Source: an uncultured Pseudomonadota bacterium (GTDB lineage: Bacteria > Myxococcota_A > UBA796 > JAFGLY01). Taken from it: DNA of 34,926 nucleotides. A program made the position numbers and the translations under genes. The stretch covers positions 1-34,926 of the forward strand of contig CALDOK010000445.1 in NCBI GenBank assembly GCA_937912125.1, in the 5' to 3' direction. The notes below the pieces were generated by a model. That model saw only the letters and a list, made by a program, of their open reading frames with translations, had not been told where the DNA came from and ran no database searches. Within the stretch, counting starts at the first letter, position 1. Each line of letters opens with the position of its first letter. Positions 16,381 to 24,261 of the stretch are shown here, in pieces.

Positions 16381-17772
16381 CTACTTGCGCCGGTGCCGCA
16401 GCATCTCGTCGATCTCGGGGACGCCGCCCTGGAGGATGAGGTAGCCGTTGTGGGGCTCGCGCTCGGTCATGTCGCGGCAGATGGGCTCGGTCATCATGCG
16501 CTTGACCTCGGCCAGGTCTGTGGTGTGGCCCAGCACCCAGCAGAGCTTCATGTAGGCCGTCTCTGGGATCATGTTGCCCAGGGGGATCACCCCGATGTCC
16601 AGCAGGTCGCGCCCGGTGTCGTAGACGTACATCTGCACGAAGCCCCAGAGGGTCTGCACGGTCATGACCACGGCCACGCCGGCGTCGGTGGCCCGGCGCA
16701 GGGCCGGGTAGAGGGGCTTGTTGACGTGGCCCAGGCCGGTGCCGGCCATGACGATGCCCTTGTACCCTTTCTCTACCAGGGCATCGATGATGTCCGGGTT
16801 CATGTTGGGGTAGTAGTACTGGATGGTGACGCGGTCTTCGAAGACCGGATCCACCGTGACATTGCGGTCCTTGCGGCGCCGCCGGTAGTCGCCCGCGATG
16901 TAGTGGAACTTGCCGCGGTCGGCGGTGGCCAGGGGCGTGGCGCCGATGGTCCGGAAGGTGGAGCGGTAGGACGAGTGCATCTTGCGCACCCGAGTGCCCG
17001 GATGCAGCAGCGAGTACTCGTCGGAGGTTGGCCCGAACATGCACACCATGACCTCGGCGATGTCGCTGAACGCCGCGGTGTAGGTGGAGTTGATCAGGTT
17101 GAGCGCCGCGTCGGAGCTGGGGCGGTCGGAGCTGCGCTGGCTGCCCACCATCACGATGGGGACCGGGGGGTCCTTGACCATGTAGGAGAGGATCGCGGCC
17201 GTGTGGTGCATGGTGTCGGTGCCGTGGCCGATCACGATCCCGTCGGCGCCGTTGGCGATCTCTTCGCCGATGGCCTTGGCCGTGCCGATGTACTGCTCCG
17301 GGCCCATGTTCTCGCTGAACACGCCGTAGAGCTTCTTGGTGGTGAGGTTGCAGATGTCGGCGAGCTCGGGCACCGCGCCGTACAGCTCACCAGGGCTGAA
17401 GGCGGGGATCACGGCGCCGGTGCGGTAGTCCAGGCGGCTGGCGATGGTGCCGCCCGTGCCCAGCAGGGTGACGTTGGGCTTGCCCGCCTTGGTGGGGAAC
17501 TCCTTCTCGGGGATCTTGTAGTGGGCTTCCTTGCGACCCCGGAGCTCGGCGCTGGTGACGTTGTCCACGTGCAGGCCGATGTTGTACCCGGTGATCAGCT
17601 TGATCACGATGTGGAGGTCGTCCTCGGTCTCGGACCGTGGCAGGATCACGCCCTCGTAGGTGCCTTTGGTGGAGTGCAGGACCACGTCGCTCCACACCTG
17701 GATGCCCAGCTCCTGGAGCTTGGCGCGCGCGCGCCCCCGGTAGCCCTTCAGGACGTCGTCGTTGTTGCTCAT
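16381..17772 (-). CDS. gatD: Archaeal-type Glu-tRNA(Gln) amidotransferase subunit D
   Basis: 463 residues from ATG 17772, with a strong AGGAGGA site five or so bases upstream; the longer open frame further upstream is a shadow of the NtrC gene. Residues 20-75 match the GatD-specific N-terminal domain (TYEGVILPR, HIVIKL and TGYNIG). The asparaginase-like domain has both halves of the active site: TGGTIAS (Thr109 in residues 106-112) and GHGTDTM (Thr185, Asp186), plus Lys264 in RVRKMHSSYRSTF, so the glutaminase appears competent. SSDRPSSDAALNLI and TVQTLWGFVQMYVYDTGRDLL are further GatD-like segments that ordinary asparaginases lack. It would supply ammonia to GatE. Divergent from the NtrC-type regulator. 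Confidence 0.95.
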   Translation of the reverse strand: MSNNDDVLKGYRGRARAKLQELGIQVWSDVVLHSTKGTYEGVILPRSETEDDLHIVIKLITGYNIGLHVDNVTSAELRGRKEAHYKIPEKEFPTKAGKPNVTLLGTGGTIASRLDYRTGAVIPAFSPGELYGAVPELADICNLTTKKLYGVFSENMGPEQYIGTAKAIGEEIANGADGIVIGHGTDTMHHTAAILSYMVKDPPVPIVMVGSQRSSDRPSSDAALNLINSTYTAAFSDIAEVMVCMFGPTSDEYSLLHPGTRVRKMHSSYRSTFRTIGATPLATADRGKFHYIAGDYRRRRKDRNVTVDPVFEDRVTIQYYYPNMNPDIIDALVEKGYKGIVMAGTGLGHVNKPLYPALRRATDAGVAVVMTVQTLWGFVQMYVYDTGRDLLDIGVIPLGNMIPETAYMKLCWVLGHTTDLAEVKRMMTEPICRDMTEREPHNGYLILQGGVPEIDEMLRHRRK

Positions 17773-17909
17773 CGGGATTCCTCCTGGCTGCTCCAGATAG
17801 CCCGCCGACACGCGCGCAGACAGTGGTGGAGCGCAGGGTTCCGCGCATGAGCCACGCCACTGAGGAACGGGCCGACTGGAGGGAAGGCGAGGGGATGGTG
17901 GTGGGTTAC

Positions 17910-17941
17910 TGTCAATCTGTCCCACCGCTGACAGGTTGACA
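17910..17941. promoter_or_regulatory. Near-perfect 12-bp inverted repeat just before the NtrC start
   Basis: TGTCAATCTGTC (17910-17921) and GACAGGTTGACA (17930-17941) match in 11 of 12 paired positions around the spacer CCACCGCT. The right arm ends two bases before the ATG at 17944, so it covers the ribosome-site region. It may be the operator of an autoregulated or gatD/NtrC-shared promoter, or an RNA hairpin controlling translation. Confidence 0.55.
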
Positions 17942-17943
17942 CG

Positions 17944-19347
17944 ATGTCCCAGAACGACACCATCCTCGTGGTCGATGACGAGCCCGCCAACCGGCAGGTC
18001 CTGTCGCGCATCCTGACCCGCGAGGGCTACGCCGTGGAGCAGGCCGACGACGGTCGGCAGGCCCTTGACCGGTTGCGGGCCGGAGGCATCGAGCTGGTGC
18101 TGACGGACCTCAAGATGCCGGGCATGGATGGGCTCGAGCTGCTGCAGGCCGTCCGGGCCCTGGATCAGGACGTGGAGCTGATCGTCATGACCGCCTACGG
18201 CACCGTCGAGGCCGCGGTGGGGGCCATGAAGGACGGCGCCTACGACTTCATCACCAAGCCCCTGCGGCGGGTGGAGCTGGTCACCACCGTGCGCAAGGCG
18301 CTCGAGAAGCGCCACCTGGCCACCGAGAACCGACGCCTGCGTGCGCGCTTGGCCGAGAGCGACGAGGTCATCGGGCGCTCCCCCGCCATGCGGCGCTTGC
18401 TGCAGGAGATCGAGCAGGTGGCGCCCTCGGAGGCGTCGGTGCTCCTCGAGGGCGAGAGCGGCACCGGCAAGGGGCTGCTGGCGCGACGGATCCATGCCTC
18501 CAGCCCGCGGGCCGGGGGCCGCCTGGTGACCTTCAACTGCGCGGCGATTCCCGAGACCCTGCTGGAGAGCGAGCTGTTCGGGTACGAGCAGGGCGCCTTC
18601 ACTGGCGCTCGAGGGCGCAAGGAGGGCCGCTTCGACCTGGCGCGGGGCGGCACCCTGTTCTTGGATGAAGTGACCGAGATGTCGCCTGGCACCCAGGTCA
18701 AGCTGCTGCGGGTGCTGCAGGACGGCGAGTACGAGCGGGTGGGCGGCACGCGCACCCTCGAGGCCGACTGCCGGATCTTGAGCGCCACCAACCGCGATCT
18801 CGACCGAGCTGTGGCCGACGGAAGCTTTCGGGAAGATCTCTACTACCGGCTCAACGTGATCCGCATCGTGGTGCCTGCCTTGAGTCAGCGGCCCGAGGAC
18901 GTGCCTCTGCTCGCGCAGTTCTTCCTGGCCCGCTACGCCAGCAAGAACCGCAAGGAGGTGGTGGGGTTCAGCGCAGAGGCCCTCGAGGCGCTCTCGGGCT
19001 ACCGCTGGCCAGGCAACGTCCGCGAGCTGGAGAACGTGGTGGAGCGCGCCGTGGTGCTCACCCGTGGGCCGCAGGTGGCCCTGGACAACCTGCCCGAGCA
19101 GGTGCGCCAGGGGCGCGGGGCCCGCATGGTCCTGAGCTTCCGGGTGGGGACCCCCATCAAGGAGATGGAGCGGGCCATGATCGAGTCCACCCTCCGCTTC
19201 ACAGGGGGTGACAAGAACCTGAGCGCCAACCTGCTGGGCATCACCGCGCGCACCATCTACCGGCGCGAGGCGGAGTGGTCCCGGGAGGACGCAGGCCAGG
19301 CGCCCCTGCCCATGGATGCCGGCGCGGCGGAGGAGGGCGCCGACTAG
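17944..19347 (+). CDS. NtrC-family sigma-54-dependent response regulator
   Basis: 467 residues. Receiver domain at 5-120 with the acidic pair Asp11-Asp12, phosphoacceptor Asp55 in LTDLKMPGMDG, Thr83 and Lys105. The AAA+ domain follows with Walker A GESGTGKG (170-177), the sigma-54-contacting GAFTGA loop at 217-222, and Walker B FLDE (239-242). A C-terminal helix-turn-helix (about 420-450, NLSANLLGITARTIYRR) is Fis-like. All parts of an active enhancer-binding protein are present. The likely partner is the NtrB-type kinase at 22295-24088 or the hybrid kinase that converges with it. The stop overlaps the convergent gene's stop through the palindrome CTAG. No strong ribosome site is seen before the ATG. 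Confidence 0.95.
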   Translation: MSQNDTILVVDDEPANRQVLSRILTREGYAVEQADDGRQALDRLRAGGIELVLTDLKMPGMDGLELLQAVRALDQDVELIVMTAYGTVEAAVGAMKDGAYDFITKPLRRVELVTTVRKALEKRHLATENRRLRARLAESDEVIGRSPAMRRLLQEIEQVAPSEASVLLEGESGTGKGLLARRIHASSPRAGGRLVTFNCAAIPETLLESELFGYEQGAFTGARGRKEGRFDLARGGTLFLDEVTEMSPGTQVKLLRVLQDGEYERVGGTRTLEADCRILSATNRDLDRAVADGSFREDLYYRLNVIRIVVPALSQRPEDVPLLAQFFLARYASKNRKEVVGFSAEALEALSGYRWPGNVRELENVVERAVVLTRGPQVALDNLPEQVRQGRGARMVLSFRVGTPIKEMERAMIESTLRFTGGDKNLSANLLGITARTIYRREAEWSREDAGQAPLPMDAGAAEEGAD

Positions 19348-22181
19348 TTCCCCTTGCCGCCGCCTCCCAGGTGGTTGGCGCCGGTGACGTCCAGGGTGCC
19401 GTCCCATCCGTCGGGGATGCCCAGCTGCAGTAGCTGGGAGCAGCGATCCTCGTAGAAGCGGGCCGCGAAGTCCTCTGGGTCCCTGGCCCTCACCGACCTG
19501 AAGCTGCGCTCCGCCCGGGCCAGCTCGCCCGCGGAGAACTGGGCCACGGCCTGCTCGAAGAGTTCCCGCGTGGCCAGCTTGCGGGCTCGCCGCTCGAGCT
19601 GCTCACCCTCGAAGACGTCGTAGGCGTCCACGGCTCGGTGCTTGCCCTTGAGCAGCACCTTGCCCAGGTGGCGCGAGGCCATGACCTGGCCGTCCTTCAG
19701 CAGCGCGAGCACGTCCCCCGAGGCGATGACGGGGACGCGGAAGTGCTTGGTGAGGTCCTCGAGGCGGGCGGCCAGGTTCACGTCGCTCGAGATCACGGTG
19801 CCGTCCATGCGCTCCTGCTCGCCTACGGTGCCCAGCATGATGCTGCCGTGGTGGATGCCGATGCCCAGCCCGATGGGGGGATAGCCGCACTTGGCCCGGT
19901 GGCCGTTGTAGCGGTACAGCTCCCGGTTCATGCCCACCGCGGCGCGCACGGCATCGGCGCCGTCGTCGGGGAAGATGGCCATGATCCCGTCGCCCATGTA
20001 CTTGTCGATGAAGCCGCCAGACTCCCGGATGATGGGCCCCATGCGTCCCAGGTAGGAGTTGATGAAGTTGAAGTTCTCCCGCGGTGTCATGTTCTCGGAG
20101 ATGGTGGTGAAGCCGCGGATGTCGGCGAACAGCACGCTCATGTCACGCTGCACCTGGTCCCCGCGGACCACGTCCTCGATGCGCTCCTTGCCCAGCAGCC
20201 GCAGGAACTCGCGGGGCACGAAGCGGGCGTAGGCCTTGTTGGTGCGGGACAGCTCGATGTGGGTCCGGATGCGGGCCAGCAGCTCGGACCTGGAGAACGG
20301 CTTGGTGAGGTAGTCGTTGGCGCCCGCCTCGAAGCCCTTCACCAGATCGGCGATCTGGGTGCGGGCCGTGATCAGCACCACCGGGAGCTCGCTGGCGCTG
20401 TACTCTCGCCGGATGCGCTCGGTGAGCTCGTAGCCGGTCATCTCGGGCATCATCAGGTCGAGCAGCACCAGGTCGAAGGTCTTCTCCTGCGCGAGGCGCG
20501 CCAGGGCCGCCTGGCCGCTCGACGCGGTGGTGACGGCGATGCCGTGGGCGGCCAGGTGGTTCTGGATGACCGCCAGGTTGATGGCGTTGTCGTCCACGGC
20601 CAGCACCCGCCACTCTCCCCCAGAGGGCGTGCGGGTGGGAGCCATCACGGGCGCGGAGTCCTCGTCCGAGCTGGCCTCGATGTCGAGGGTGCGATCCTCG
20701 TGGATGACGCGCTCGCCTGGCAGCGCGCTGGGGCGCTCGGAGGTGACGGGCAGGGTGAAGGTGAAGCGGGAGCCCTCGCCCACCCGGGACTGCAGGGAGA
20801 TCTCACCACCGTGCAGCTCCACCAGGCGTCGGGTGATGGCCAGGCCCAGGCCCGTCCCCTCCTGGGTCTGGCTGCGGCCGCGGAGCGCTTGCTCGAAGTA
20901 GCCGAAGATGCGATCGGCCTCTTCCTGGCGGATGCCGATGCCGGTGTCGCTGACGCTGATGGCCAGCCAGCCGTCCCTGGCCTCCGCCTCGATGGTGATG
21001 GTGCCCGCGGGGGTGAACTTGATGGCGTTGCCCACCAGGTTGAGCAGGATCTGCTGCAGGCGGTTCTCGTCGGCGCGCACGGCGGGGAGGTCCTCGGGCA
21101 CCAGATCTCGCAGGTGGATCTCGCGGCTGTCGGCCAGGGGCCGAGACAGCGCCAGCACCGCCTCGACCTCGGAGCGGAGGTCCACCGCCTGAAGCTCGAG
21201 CTCCACCTGGCCGTGGTTCATCCTGGAGAAGTCGAGGATGCCGTTGACCAGGTGGGTCAGCCGCTGGCCCGAGCGCACGATCATGCCCAGGCTCTGCTCG
21301 GCTCGCTCGGGCAGGGCACCCGCGGCGCCGGCGAGCAGCGAGTCGGCCAGGCCGATGATGCCGTGCAGCGGTGTGCGCAGCTCATGGGAGGTGTTGGCCA
21401 GGAACTGGTCCTTGAGCTCGTCCAGAGCCTTGAGGTTGGAGATCATCTCCTCCTGGGACCTCCGGGCGTCCTGCTCGCGCTCCAGCAGCTGCTGGCGCAC
21501 GCTGGCGTCGGCCTTGCGTGCCTCGGCGAAGCGATCCGTGAGGCTCGAGGACATGAGCAGCACGACCACAGTGCTGCCCGCGGCCAGGACCGGCGTGGCG
21601 AAGATCCAGCGGAGGTCCCAGCCCAGCAGGTGGGCCGCCACGGTGGCCAGAACCACTGCCAGCACCCCACTGCCAGCGGTGAAGAAGCGGGCAGTGCGCT
21701 CACCCCGGGCGAACAGCACGCCTCCCGCCCAGGTCCCCCCGACCGCGGCCACCAGCCCCAGCACCGCGGCGAGCTGTGCGTTGAAGGGGTAGCCCACGAA
21801 GGGAGTCAGCACCGCCCAGATCAGGGCCGCCACGGCGATGCCCTGCAGCCACTGGTGCTCCCGTGGGAGCCGCTCGGCCAGCTGCAGGAAGCTCATGGTG
21901 AAGGCGATGAAGCAGACCGCCAGCACGGCGGTGGCGGCAGCCAGGCCGGTGTGGGTCCAGGAGTCTCCACCGGTGATGCCGCCTGTGGCTCCCTCCTGGG
22001 TCACGATCAGCTGGAACAGGGCGTGGGGCATGACCACGCCCAGGGCGAAGTTGAGGTAGAAACGATCCCGCAAGCTGACGTAGAGGAAGAGGTTGTAGGC
22101 CATCAGCCCGAGCACTACGCCCAGGAGCAGCACCGGCAGGTGAGACGAGAGCGCAAGTGGGTCTTGGGCGGTGTGGATCAT
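19344..22181 (-). CDS. Seven-helix hybrid histidine kinase/receiver/class III nucleotidyl cyclase
   Basis: 945 residues from ATG 22181; an upstream in-frame GTG at 22208 is disfavoured because it lies inside a hairpin. Seven transmembrane segments in the first ~215 residues match the 7TMR-DISM membrane module, but the usual periplasmic sensor part before it is missing. A coiled-coil linker leads to HisKA with His266 in SHELRTP, a HATPase with NAIKF, DTGIGI and GTGLGLAI boxes, a receiver with Asp575 in LLDLMMP, then a class III cyclase. The cyclase has both metal-binding Asp (FADIRGF and YMGDGIM), the Lys of FIDKYMGDG, and the Asn and Arg of DVNLAARL. These residues suggest adenylate rather than guanylate cyclase, but specificity is inferred. 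A short helical tail follows. Confidence 0.92.
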   Translation of the reverse strand: MIHTAQDPLALSSHLPVLLLGVVLGLMAYNLFLYVSLRDRFYLNFALGVVMPHALFQLIVTQEGATGGITGGDSWTHTGLAAATAVLAVCFIAFTMSFLQLAERLPREHQWLQGIAVAALIWAVLTPFVGYPFNAQLAAVLGLVAAVGGTWAGGVLFARGERTARFFTAGSGVLAVVLATVAAHLLGWDLRWIFATPVLAAGSTVVVLLMSSSLTDRFAEARKADASVRQQLLEREQDARRSQEEMISNLKALDELKDQFLANTSHELRTPLHGIIGLADSLLAGAAGALPERAEQSLGMIVRSGQRLTHLVNGILDFSRMNHGQVELELQAVDLRSEVEAVLALSRPLADSREIHLRDLVPEDLPAVRADENRLQQILLNLVGNAIKFTPAGTITIEAEARDGWLAISVSDTGIGIRQEEADRIFGYFEQALRGRSQTQEGTGLGLAITRRLVELHGGEISLQSRVGEGSRFTFTLPVTSERPSALPGERVIHEDRTLDIEASSDEDSAPVMAPTRTPSGGEWRVLAVDDNAINLAVIQNHLAAHGIAVTTASSGQAALARLAQEKTFDLVLLDLMMPEMTGYELTERIRREYSASELPVVLITARTQIADLVKGFEAGANDYLTKPFSRSELLARIRTHIELSRTNKAYARFVPREFLRLLGKERIEDVVRGDQVQRDMSVLFADIRGFTTISENMTPRENFNFINSYLGRMGPIIRESGGFIDKYMGDGIMAIFPDDGADAVRAAVGMNRELYRYNGHRAKCGYPPIGLGIGIHHGSIMLGTVGEQERMDGTVISSDVNLAARLEDLTKHFRVPVIASGDVLALLKDGQVMASRHLGKVLLKGKHRAVDAYDVFEGEQLERRARKLATRELFEQAVAQFSAGELARAERSFRSVRARDPEDFAARFYEDRCSQLLQLGIPDGWDGTLDVTGANHLGGGGKGN

Positions 22182-22204
22182 GCGGGCTGGACCTGGAGAC
22201 GGAG

Positions 22205-22230
22205 CCACTGGATGCGGGATGCTCCAGTGG
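22205..22230 (-). promoter_or_regulatory. Perfect 8-bp stem-loop between the two kinase genes
   Basis: CCACTGGA (22205-22212) and TCCAGTGG (22223-22230) pair around a ten-base loop. It lies 64 bases beyond the upstream kinase stop (22295) and 23 bases ahead of the ATG at 22181, on the leader of the cyclase gene. No T-run follows, so it could be an operator or a leader hairpin as well as a terminator. Confidence 0.4.
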
Positions 22231-22294
22231 ACTCATCGGCGTCCCGGCCCTCGCTGTTTAGCGTCGGCGCTCAGATTCCCGGCGCGCAGGTCGA

Positions 22295-24088
22295 TCAGCG
22301 AGGGAGGTCGAGCCTGACGGTGAAGCCAGCTGCCGGCGCAGAGCTGGCGCGGACCTGGCCGCCGTGGTCGTCCAGGATCTGGCGTGTGATGGCCAGGCCC
22401 AGCCCGGTGCCCCTGGTGCGCTTGGAGAAGAACGGGTCGAAGGCCCGATCCAGAGCGTTGGGTTCCATGCCCCGGCCATCGTCGGTGACGGTGATGGAGA
22501 CCCGCTCCTCCCCGATCGTCACGGTGACGTCCACGGTCTTGCCACCACTCTGCAGGGCATTGCGCAGCACGTTCAGCAAAGCTCTGCGCAGCTGGTTGCC
22601 GTCCATGGGGATCACCAGGACCTGTTCGGGAAGCGTCAGCCGCAGCTGCACGCCGGCCTGCTGGAAGGCGGGCTCCTCGAGGCGGCACACCGAGCGCACC
22701 AAGGCCCCGAGATCCTCGGGCTCGAAGGTGGGGGTGGGGTGGCGGGCCAGGTCCAGGTAGTGCTCTGTGACCTGCTCGAGGCGGCGGATCTCCTGGACGA
22801 TGGTGGCCAGGATCTCGGCGGACTCGAGCTCGCCGTCACGGTGGAGATCGCCCAGCTCCTCCGCCAGCAGCTCGGCGTTCAGAGAGATGGCGTTCAGGGG
22901 GTTGCGCACCTCGTGGGTGACCTGAGCGAGCATCTGGCCGATCAGGGCGAGGCGCTCACTGCGCTCCAGGCGTTCCTGGGTGGCCGCCCGCTCGGTGATG
23001 TCCTCGCCCACCACCAGGCGTCCTTCGGCGCCGAATGGCACCAGCTCGAGATCGAAGCGCAGCTCGCCCACCGGGAGAGCCAGGTGGCGGCCGGGCTCCA
23101 GGGCGCGCAGGGGATCGGGCAACGCCTGGCCTTCGCGCACGCCCCATAGGCTGTGGGCGGCCGGGTTGGCCATGGTGACCTGCCCGTCCTCGACCACCAC
23201 CAGGCCGATGCGGATGGTGTCCAGCACCGAGCGCAGGTAGCCCGAGACCCGCTCGAGCTCCTGGGCGCGCTCCACCAGGCGTCGATCGCGCTCTGCCAGG
23301 GCCCGCGCCATGGCGTTGAACTCGGCGGCCAGCAGCCCGATCTCGTGGCCGCCCTGGACGTCCACCCGGCCCGAGTAGTCACCCGCGGCGACGCGCTGCA
23401 CCTCGGTGGTGAGCCGGGTGATGGGGCGCAGAGTGAGCAGAATCCAGACCATCATGACCGCGCCGGAGAGCACCGCCAGGCCCGCCAGGATCGCGCCCAC
23501 CATGGTGGCCTGGGCCTGGGTGCGCGCCACCTGGACGTTGACGCGCCGGATCCCGGCATCCACCGTAGCGTTCAGCGTCTTGACCGCGGTCTCGAGCTCC
23601 TGGCTACGCTGGACAAGCTCTGCCTGCGCGGCCTGGAGGCTCGCCGCGTCCTCGCCCTCGGCGTGCTCCAGCCAGGTCTGTGCCGCGGCCTCGTAGTGGT
23701 CGGCCAGGTCCGTGAGGCGTCGGAGCTGATCCTGGATGGCCAGGAAGGCCCGCTTCTCGTCGGGGTTCTGAGCCAGCTCCGACCCGTGCCCGGCGGTGAG
23801 GAAGGCATGCCCGGCGGCGGCCCTGATCCCGTTGGCGTGGAAGCCCGCGCTGGCTCGGAACGCGGCCAGTGGGCGGCTGTCCCGCTTGGCGCCGTCCAGG
23901 TCCAGCCGCTCCTGAGTGCTGTCCAGCTCACCGCCCCTGCGGGCCAGGGGCAGGTAGCCCTCGTTGAGCACCCTCAGGCCGTCGCCCAGGGCCTGGAGTT
24001 GGTAGGTCCCGTACCCCATCGCGCCCAGGAAGAGCGCGAAGCTCATCAGGAAGGCCAGCAGGATCCGGTTGCGCAAGGAGAGGCCCAT
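22295..24088 (-). CDS. NtrB-type sensor histidine kinase (4HB/HAMP/PAS)
   Basis: 597 residues. Transmembrane helix 1 lies at about 7-30, a helical periplasmic sensor of about 150 residues resembles the four-helix-bundle sensor of chemoreceptors, and transmembrane helix 2 is near 195-217. A HAMP domain (about 218-270) and a PAS domain (about 285-375) lead into HisKA with phospho-acceptor His392 in THEVRNPLNAI, then a HATPase with N-box LLNVLRNALQ, G1 DDGRGM and G2 GTGLGLAI. The VTHEVRNPL motif is typical of NtrB-like kinases that pair with NtrC-type regulators, so the partner is plausibly the regulator at 17944-19347. Divergent from the PpiC gene. Confidence 0.92.
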   Translation of the reverse strand: MGLSLRNRILLAFLMSFALFLGAMGYGTYQLQALGDGLRVLNEGYLPLARRGGELDSTQERLDLDGAKRDSRPLAAFRASAGFHANGIRAAAGHAFLTAGHGSELAQNPDEKRAFLAIQDQLRRLTDLADHYEAAAQTWLEHAEGEDAASLQAAQAELVQRSQELETAVKTLNATVDAGIRRVNVQVARTQAQATMVGAILAGLAVLSGAVMMVWILLTLRPITRLTTEVQRVAAGDYSGRVDVQGGHEIGLLAAEFNAMARALAERDRRLVERAQELERVSGYLRSVLDTIRIGLVVVEDGQVTMANPAAHSLWGVREGQALPDPLRALEPGRHLALPVGELRFDLELVPFGAEGRLVVGEDITERAATQERLERSERLALIGQMLAQVTHEVRNPLNAISLNAELLAEELGDLHRDGELESAEILATIVQEIRRLEQVTEHYLDLARHPTPTFEPEDLGALVRSVCRLEEPAFQQAGVQLRLTLPEQVLVIPMDGNQLRRALLNVLRNALQSGGKTVDVTVTIGEERVSITVTDDGRGMEPNALDRAFDPFFSKRTRGTGLGLAITRQILDDHGGQVRASSAPAAGFTVRLDLPR

Positions 24089-24261
24089 TCTTCGCTGCTA
24101 ACGGGCCGCCAGTCGGTCGGCTCGCGGAGCCCCTGGATGGGCCGCAGAGGCGGCTTTGCGAGCCTTGCTCCGCCCATGGGGCTGTGATAGGAGCCCGACC
24201 CGCCCCAGCAGGGAAGAATCCCATGCTCGCGGCTATTCGGACATCGTCCCCCGGAGGAACC

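Noticed and set aside
14444..17044. 866-residue minus-strand ORF over gatE and the end of gatD
   Set aside because: Shadow of gatE in GC-rich DNA; the plus-strand protein has clear family motifs, this one has none.
17887..17915. TTGACA in the left arm of the palindrome as a -35 box for gatD
   Set aside because: The position 17 bases downstream on the minus strand reads CCTCGC, which is no -10 box.
16381..19407. Very long minus-strand ORF (1008 residues) that contains gatD
   Set aside because: Only the part from ATG 17772 is GatD and has a strong ribosome site; the upstream extension lies antisense to the NtrC gene.
19638..22760. 1040-residue plus-strand ORF over the hybrid kinase
   Set aside because: Shadow of the minus-strand kinase/cyclase gene, with Gly/His/Val-rich composition and no motif.
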